Part shown: positions 5,685-10,412 of the stretch, one piece after another
Position numbering within the stretch: position 1 is the stretch's first letter
Layout of the letters: every line of letters starts with the position of its first letter
Source: Bacteroidales bacterium
Lineage (GTDB): Bacteria > Bacteroidota > Bacteroidia > Bacteroidales > DTU049
DNA: 10,412 bases
NCBI GenBank assembly: GCA_018056215.1
Contig: JAGPGB010000029.1
Coordinates: 1 to 10,412 of the forward strand
Direction of reading: 5' to 3'
Notes under the pieces: model-generated
The model's input: only the letters and a program-made list of their open reading frames with translations
Database searches by the model: none
Told to the model about the DNA's origin: nothing
Program-made: the position numbers and the translations under genes

Positions 5685-7637
5685 TTATCCTTTGCCTAGA
5701 TTACCTAAATTTCTTAATAAAATTGATAAATCAGTCATTACATGATAATCTCTAGCATAGTTAAAATCTATCTCGTTATAGATATTGGTAGAGCTAGTAA
5801 ATCCTAATCCATCTAATAAATTAAAAATACCTTCTGGTATTTTAGGTAAATTGTGTGGATATTCTTTAGAGCAGTAGCCCACCCAAGTTTTTTTGTTCAT
5901 TAAAACATTTATAATGTTTTTCAGTGCTTTTCTTGGTTTTTTAATAAACAAAAAATAAAGTGGATATAATATGAGTAGAGCTAAACTAGTAAAAAAATCG
6001 AATACTCTTTTTCTTCTTCTATTTACAGGCTTAGCGATGCTATTGAGCTCATATAAAAATACATCTTCTGGGCTGATGATATATCTGGAGCTTAGCAAAA
6101 ACTCATTAGTAGGAGATGAAATTCTAAAATCGACATGATAATCTGACAAATAGCTCATAGAATCTATGATTTGTGACATGGGGACACTATTTGTACAAAA
6201 TATTACTTCATTTAGCTTATAAATACGTATGATTTCTGGCAACTGATTTAGACTGCCATAATATTGATCAGAATTATAATCATCGCTAGGATTGATATAA
6301 AAAAGTTGTTCTACGGGCACATTGCTATGTTCTAATATATTTTTAACAGCGTAAATATCATTAATATCACCACAAATTGCAATTTTTTTATTTTGTTTTA
6401 ATAATCCCCACGAGCCCACGCCAAGCCATTCTAGTAAATATCTAACTCCAATTAGAGACAAAAGTGCCCACATAGTTCCCAACAATAATATAGTGCGGCT
6501 AAATCTAAATTGTTCACTCATAAGGCCGTATATCAAAAGTAGGATTATACTACCACTAATAATTCCAGTGAAAAAATGTTTTTTGTGAAAAGGTTTATCA
6601 TAGCCTCCATTGAGAAAGATTGCTAAAATCCAAACAAGAGAATAAATTAATAAAGCGTAATAAACATAAGGACGCGGATATATTATAGCATCATATTGAA
6701 ATCTAATATTTTCCCAAAAAGTAGTAATGCCATAGAGCCCTCCATATAAAATGATCAAATCTAATATTGGTAACCAAATTTTTTTTATAAATTTTTGTAT
6801 AAAAGCTAAAGAAGCTCTGAAATAGATAGCTATAGAAATGAGGAATTTCATCCAATTAGCTCCTTTAGAATAGAAATGTTTTTGAGCAAAAATAAGCATA
6901 GCATTATAAAAATTATAAATATAGTTTATACTGCCTTTTTTAGTACTTTCACCCTTATAGTGAATAATTCTCGTCTGTGGATAATAGTAATTTTTATAAC
7001 CAGCTTGTAGAATTCTATAGCTCAGATCGATATCTTCGCCATACATGAAAAAAGATTCATCTAAAAAACCTATTTGATCTAGGACATCTTTTCTAATAAG
7101 CATAAATGCGCCACTTAATATTTCCACTTCATTTATCTCATCTGGATTGAGATGTCCCATGTAATATTTTGCAAAAATTTTGGAATGAGGAAAAAGTTTT
7201 ATCAAGTTACTCATTTTACAAAATGAAACCCATGGTGTAGGTATGCCTCGTTTAGATTCAGGTAAATATTGTCCTTTGCCATTAACTAATTTCACACCTA
7301 AAGCACCAGCATCTGGGTGCTCTTCCATAAATGCAATAGTTTTCGCAAAAGTATCTTTCTCTACAATAGTATCTGGATTTAGTAATAAAATATATTTCCC
7401 TTTAGCTATTTTTAGAGCTTGATTATTAGCTTTAGAAAAACCAAGATTCTCATTATTAGCGATTAATATAGTTTGTGGAAATCTTTCTTTAATCATTGCT
7501 ACACTACCATCTACACTATTATTATCTACGACGATAACCTCACCATCAATGCCATCGAGAGCATCATAAACAGACAACAGACACTGCTCTATGAAGTGCT
7601 TTACATTATAATTAACAATGATTACAGAGAGAGTCAT
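5685..7637 (-). CDS. Family 2 glycosyltransferase fused to a degenerate polyprenyl sugar-phosphate transferase-like membrane domain
   Basis: Residues 1 to about 235 are a GT-A fold glycosyltransferase of the rhamnosyltransferase-like GT2 group: SVIIVNYNV at 4-12, VVDNNS at 36-41, the DXD-like NPDT at 87-90, SGAFMLIRKDVLDQIGFLDE at 175-194, GEDID at 200-204, and HYKGES at 226-231. The C-terminal part has several hydrophobic segments (about 285-305, 322-343, 355-371, 382-402). It continues with a Rossmann-like segment from 417 (KKIAICGDINDIYAVKNIL), then KRVFDFFTSLALLILYPLYF at 543-562 and a tail with WVGY at 585-588. That order is that of WbaP/WcaJ-type initiating sugar-phosphate transferases. 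I do not see their catalytic ERxG-like, KFRSM-like or GPRP motifs, so this half looks inactive and may serve as anchor or scaffold. The likely role is transfer of a sugar from a nucleotide donor to a membrane-bound glycan at the inner membrane. The acceptor is unknown. Confidence 0.85.
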   Translation of the reverse strand: MTLSVIIVNYNVKHFIEQCLLSVYDALDGIDGEVIVVDNNSVDGSVAMIKERFPQTILIANNENLGFSKANNQALKIAKGKYILLLNPDTIVEKDTFAKTIAFMEEHPDAGALGVKLVNGKGQYLPESKRGIPTPWVSFCKMSNLIKLFPHSKIFAKYYMGHLNPDEINEVEILSGAFMLIRKDVLDQIGFLDESFFMYGEDIDLSYRILQAGYKNYYYPQTRIIHYKGESTKKGSINYIYNFYNAMLIFAQKHFYSKGANWMKFLISIAIYFRASLAFIQKFIKKIWLPILDLIILYGGLYGITTFWENIRFQYDAIIYPRPYVYYALLIYSLVWILAIFLNGGYDKPFHKKHFFTGIISGSIILLLIYGLMSEQFRFSRTILLLGTMWALLSLIGVRYLLEWLGVGSWGLLKQNKKIAICGDINDIYAVKNILEHSNVPVEQLFYINPSDDYNSDQYYGSLNQLPEIIRIYKLNEVIFCTNSVPMSQIIDSMSYLSDYHVDFRISSPTNEFLLSSRYIISPEDVFLYELNSIAKPVNRRRKRVFDFFTSLALLILYPLYFLFIKKPRKALKNIINVLMNKKTWVGYCSKEYPHNLPKIPEGIFNLLDGLGFTSSTNIYNEIDFNYARDYHVMTDLSILLRNLGNLGKG

Positions 7638-7661
7638 TTACAAAAGATTAAATTCAGTAAA

Positions 7662-9344
7662 TTATTGACTTTTTTTAGCAAAACTATCTTTTAATTTAGT
7701 TATTAGATTATAAACTAAATGGTCGCTAGTGCTATCTGGATCAGTAACAAAATAACCAAGTCTCTCGAATTGATAATGAGCAGGGACGATAAATTCAGCA
7801 AGAGATGGTTCTCCATAAGCAGTAGTAGTGATGAGACTTTGAGGATTTAAATAATCTAAAAATGTTTTACCTTCTTCAGCATTATCTGGCTCAGGAACAG
7901 TAAAAAGTTTATCATATAATCTAATCTCGATAGGGACAGCATGTTTAGCAGAGACCCAATGGATAGTACTTTTTACTTTGCGTCCATCTGGGCTATTACC
8001 GCCTTTGCTGGCAGGATCATATTCACCATATATTTCTATAATATTTCCATTATCATCTTTTTTAAATCCCGTACATTTAACGAAATAAGCCCAACGCAGC
8101 CTAACTTCATTACCTACATAAAAACGATGATAACCTTTTTGTGGATTTTCTTGAAAATCAGATCTTTCAATATAAATTTCTTTAGAAAAAGGTATCTGTC
8201 TAGTAGACGATAATGGGTCTTCGGGATTATTAATAGCCTCTAATAATTCATCTTGGTTATCAGGATAATTAGTGATAATCAATTTAAGTGGATCTAAAAC
8301 AGCCATACGACGTTGAGCTCGCTTGTTTAAATCTTCACGTAAACAATGCTCTAGTAATTCATATTCTATCAAATTATCTCTTTTGGCCACTCCTATGATG
8401 TCTGCAAACATTTTAATACTTTCTGGAGTAAATCCTCTACGTCTCAGGCCAGAGATAGTAGGCATTCTAGGATCATTCCATCCACTCACATATTTACCTT
8501 CTACTAATTGCAATAGTTTACGTTTACTCATAATAGTATAAGATAAATTTAAGCGAGCAAATTCTATCTGTTGCGGTGCCCAAATACCTAACTCTTTAAT
8601 AAACCATTCGTATAGAGGTCTATGCACTTCAAACTCTAGAGTACAAATAGAATGAGTTATATGCTCTATAGAATCACTCTGTCCATGTGCCCAGTCATAA
8701 TTAGGATATATGCACCATTTATTAGCTGTGCGAGGATGTTCTTCGTACAAAATTCTATACATTATAGGATCACGCATGTGCATATTAGGGCTATTGAGAT
8801 CTATTTTAGCTCTCAAAACTCTACTACCAGCAGGGAATTTGCCATTTCGCATTTGCTCAAATAAAGATAAATTTTCTTCTATGCTTCTATCTCTATGCTC
8901 GCAGGCTATGCCAGGTTCAGTAGGTTTAGTTCTATTTTTGCTTATCACCTCCTGTGGGCAATCACATACATATGCTTTTCCTTTTTTTATCAATACTACA
9001 GCCCATTCATAGAGTTGTTCGAAATAATCAGAAGCGTAGCACTCTTTATCCCATTGAAAGCCTAACCAAAGTATGTCTTCTTTAATAGAATCTATGTATT
9101 CTTGCTCTTCTTTTGTGGGATTGGTATCATCGAAGCGTAGATTGCATGTGCCATTATATTTTTTAGCTATTCCAAAGTTGAGGCAAATACTTTTAGCATG
9201 TCCTATATGCAGATAGCCATTAGGCTCTGGTGGGAAACGTGTTTTCACAGAGCTAAATCTACCTTCTAATAGATGCTTATCAATGATTTCTTCAATAAAA
9301 TTTTTATTGTCGTTTGTTTTTTCTTGTGTATTTTTGTCTATCAC
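7662..9344 (-). CDS. glnS: Glutaminyl-tRNA synthetase
   Basis: This class I synthetase charges tRNA-Gln with glutamine in the cytoplasm. Numbering from a TTG at 9365 (567 residues), the visible motifs are FPPEPNGYLHIGHAKS with HIGH at 53-56, NLRFDDTNPTKEE at 75-87, YDWAHGQSDSIEHITHSICT at 223-242, and the KMSKS equivalent IMSKRKL at 278-284. The C-terminal beta-barrel anticodon-binding region runs to about residue 555. There is no YqeY-type extension. Start choice: no ATG exists before the catalytic domain. TTG 9365 lies inside a promoter-like box, so I give GTG 9344; TTG remains possible. The start faces that of folB with only 12-33 bp between them. The glycosyltransferase gene follows by 24 bp. 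Confidence 0.95.
   Translation of the reverse strand: MIDKNTQEKTNDNKNFIEEIIDKHLLEGRFSSVKTRFPPEPNGYLHIGHAKSICLNFGIAKKYNGTCNLRFDDTNPTKEEQEYIDSIKEDILWLGFQWDKECYASDYFEQLYEWAVVLIKKGKAYVCDCPQEVISKNRTKPTEPGIACEHRDRSIEENLSLFEQMRNGKFPAGSRVLRAKIDLNSPNMHMRDPIMYRILYEEHPRTANKWCIYPNYDWAHGQSDSIEHITHSICTLEFEVHRPLYEWFIKELGIWAPQQIEFARLNLSYTIMSKRKLLQLVEGKYVSGWNDPRMPTISGLRRRGFTPESIKMFADIIGVAKRDNLIEYELLEHCLREDLNKRAQRRMAVLDPLKLIITNYPDNQDELLEAINNPEDPLSSTRQIPFSKEIYIERSDFQENPQKGYHRFYVGNEVRLRWAYFVKCTGFKKDDNGNIIEIYGEYDPASKGGNSPDGRKVKSTIHWVSAKHAVPIEIRLYDKLFTVPEPDNAEEGKTFLDYLNPQSLITTTAYGEPSLAEFIVPAHYQFERLGYFVTDPDSTSDHLVYNLITKLKDSFAKKSQ
9307..9336 (+). promoter_or_regulatory. Candidate promoter of folB inside the 5' end of glnS
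   Basis: TATTTTTG (9329-9336) matches the Bacteroidota -7 consensus TAnnTTTG, and ATTG (9306-9309, one mismatch to TTTG) lies 19 bp upstream. It would give a folB leader of about 35 bases. The gap between the divergent genes is too short to hold a folB promoter, so one inside glnS is required unless folB is transcribed otherwise. Supported by sequence match only, in AT-rich DNA. Confidence 0.3.
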
Positions 9345-9361
9345 TTTTTTAATTATTTTTT

Positions 9362-9369
9362 GCAAATTT
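9362..9369 (-). promoter_or_regulatory. Candidate -7 box of the glnS promoter
   Basis: TAAATTTG on the minus strand (9370-9363 region) is a perfect TAnnTTTG match directly upstream of glnS; no good -33 element is seen about 20 bp further on (closest is a TTTTAG). It contains the TTG that an ORF finder would call the glnS start, which favours the GTG at 9344. Confidence 0.3.
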
Positions 9370-9377
9370 AAAGAAAA

Positions 9378-9761
9378 ATGACAACTAAAATATGTTTAAA
9401 AAATATTAAATTTCACTCCTATATTGGCTGCTTCGAAGAAGAAAAATTAATAGGACAATTATTTTCTATAAATATTAATATAACACATAATCTCTCTACT
9501 GCTATGCTAACTGATAATATCAACGATACTATTAATTACCAAAATATTTATCTCATTATTGCTGAGGTGATGAAAGATAAATATAACTTAATAGAGCACG
9601 TAGCATATAAAATAATAGATGAGTTGTGGCTAGCTTATCCACAAATAGAAAATATAGAATTAGAAATAAATAAATTGAATCCACCTATCAAAGCTGACAT
9701 AGAAAGTGCCGCATTTTATATTTCTATTAGCAAACATGAGTGGGAAAATATGAAATCATAA
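9378..9761 (+). CDS. folB: Dihydroneopterin aldolase
   Basis: This enzyme converts 7,8-dihydroneopterin to 6-hydroxymethyl-7,8-dihydropterin and glycolaldehyde in folate synthesis. The 127 residues fit the family, which works as an octamer. Visible signatures are GCFEEEKLIGQLF at 17-29 (Glu22 region), the tyrosine of DTINYQNIY (Tyr54), NLIEHVAYKI with Glu73 at 70-79, and KLNPPI with the catalytic lysine at 99. The start ATG at 9378 is preceded by AAAGAAAA, a weak ribosome-binding resemblance at most. It is the only plus-strand gene in the window, divergent from glnS and convergent with aspS, so it is probably transcribed alone. Confidence 0.93.
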   Translation: MTTKICLKNIKFHSYIGCFEEEKLIGQLFSININITHNLSTAMLTDNINDTINYQNIYLIIAEVMKDKYNLIEHVAYKIIDELWLAYPQIENIELEINKLNPPIKADIESAAFYISISKHEWENMKS

Positions 9762-9845
9762 GCGGAATATTTATCATATATCAATAATTTCCCCATATAG
9801 TATTAATTTTTGCTTACTATTTATTGTAAAGATAATATTTTATTA

Positions 9846-9868
9846 TAATTTTTTTTATAAAAAAATTA
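9846..9868. terminator. AT-only inverted repeat between folB and aspS
   Basis: A perfect 10-bp stem (TAATTTTTTT / AAAAAAATTA) with a 3-base loop lies in the gap between the convergent folB and aspS genes, 84 bp after the folB stop. Its position suits a bidirectional terminator, but a stem with no G or C is weak, and homopolymer runs produce such palindromes by chance. Confidence 0.25.
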
Positions 9869-9905
9869 CCTATTTTATTATTTCTATACAAGCCAAACTT
9901 TATTA

Positions 9906-9929
9906 ATTAATATCGATTAGAATATTAAT
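9906..9929 (-). terminator. 8-bp inverted repeat just after the aspS stop
   Basis: ATTAATAT and ATATTAAT flank an 8-base loop, 4 bases beyond the aspS stop codon. The place is right for an aspS terminator or 3'-end stabilising hairpin, but the stem is all A/T and no T-run follows on the minus strand. Confidence 0.2.
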
Positions 9930-9933
9930 CAAA

Positions 9934-10412
9934 TTATTGAACTTTAATATGTAATTCTTTTAATTGCTCATCAGATACAGGAGCGGGAGCCTGCATCATT
10001 AGGTCTTTTCCCATATTATTTTTAGGAAAAGCTATCACGTCTCTAATGCTATTAAGTCCAAGCATGACAGCTACTATCCTATCGATGCCAAAAGCTATGC
10101 CTCCATGAGGAGGAGCACCATAATCTAAAGCTTTTAAAAAGAATCCAAATTTATCCTCAGCTTCTTGATCTGTCAAATTTAATAATTTGAAAATCTTTTT
10201 TTGTAAATTTTTATCATGAATCCTTATAGATCCTCCACCCAGCTCTGCACCATTCATAACCATATCATAAGCATTAGACCTGGCGATAGATGGATTGGTA
10301 TCTAATAAATCAATATCTTCATCCAATGGACTTGTAAATGGATGATGCGAAGAAGTGAAACGTTTATTTTCTTCATCCCACTCAAACATAGGGAAATCTA
10401 TTACCCATAAAG
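9934..10412 (-). CDS. aspS: Aspartyl-tRNA synthetase, C-terminal part (5' end outside window)
   Basis: This is the C-terminal third of a class II synthetase that charges tRNA-Asp; the frame stays open through the right edge. A local ATG (10389) is internal: upstream codons give LWVIDFPMFEW, the usual AspRS segment. Other family marks are FTSSHHPFTSP, NAYDMVMNGAELGGGSIRIH (characteristic of bacterial-type AspRS), and motif 3 in GAPPHGGIAFGIDRIVAVM, followed by IRDVIAFPKN. The protein ends normally soon after PAPVSDEQLKELHI. It has no close downstream partner on its strand. Confidence 0.96.
   Translation of the reverse strand, partial: LWVIDFPMFEWDEENKRFTSSHHPFTSPLDEDIDLLDTNPSIARSNAYDMVMNGAELGGGSIRIHDKNLQKKIFKLLNLTDQEAEDKFGFFLKALDYGAPPHGGIAFGIDRIVAVMLGLNSIRDVIAFPKNNMGKDLMMQAPAPVSDEQLKELHIKVQ

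Noticed and set aside
7941..9012. Several plus-strand frames of 70-100 codons opposite glnS
   Set aside because: All are antisense to a highly conserved synthetase gene and show no family features.
9762..9933. Search for a tRNA, riboswitch or small RNA in the folB-aspS gap
   Set aside because: Only AT-rich inverted repeats are visible; no cloverleaf or GC-containing conserved structure was found.
1..10412. CRISPR array, insertion sequence or transposase
   Set aside because: No spaced repeat series and no transposase-like protein is present; the only direct repeats are the 27-bp pair and the 12-bp coding array.

Overview
The window looks like a piece of chromosome from an AT-rich member of the Bacteroidota, probably the order Bacteroidales. 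Three things point there. The housekeeping proteins (GlnRS, AspRS, RNase HII, FolB) read like Bacteroidales homologues. None of the genes whose start I examined has a convincing Shine-Dalgarno sequence. The few promoter candidates fit the Bacteroidota -33/-7 pattern (TTTG / TAnnTTTG). I cannot name a genus. All of this is recognition from memory, not a search.

Layout. The right half (about 5.0-10.4 kb) is housekeeping. aspS is cut by the right edge and runs leftward. folB runs rightward and converges on it across a 172-bp AT-rich gap. glnS starts almost head-to-head with folB and runs leftward, followed closely by a two-part glycosyltransferase membrane protein and by rnhB. glnS, the glycosyltransferase gene and rnhB look like one operon (gaps of 24 and 33 bp).

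The left half (1 to about 4.97 kb) is an accessory block on the same minus strand, apparently with its own promoter just upstream. It holds a large PLD-nuclease/SNF2-helicase fusion, then a Schlafen/AlbA_2-type ATP-binding winged-helix protein whose start overlaps the helicase stop by 4 bp, then the first 35 codons of a third gene. The start of that third gene resembles large Eco57I-like restriction-modification methylases. I read the block as a restriction-like defence locus in which the helicase/nuclease acts on DNA, the methylase probably marks self, and the AlbA_2 protein is an accessory or regulatory part.

The most interesting structural signal is a perfect 27-bp direct repeat at 101-127 and 1568-1594 that brackets the AlbA_2 gene. 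Each copy carries the last seven codons and stop of the helicase reading frame fused by an ATGA overlap to the start of the next gene. Removing one repeat unit (1467 bp) would join helicase and methylase with an intact overlap. The AlbA_2 gene therefore looks like a cassette added to, or removable from, a helicase-methylase pair. A by-product is an 18-codon mini-ORF at 104-160 that ends in the same seven residues as the helicase.
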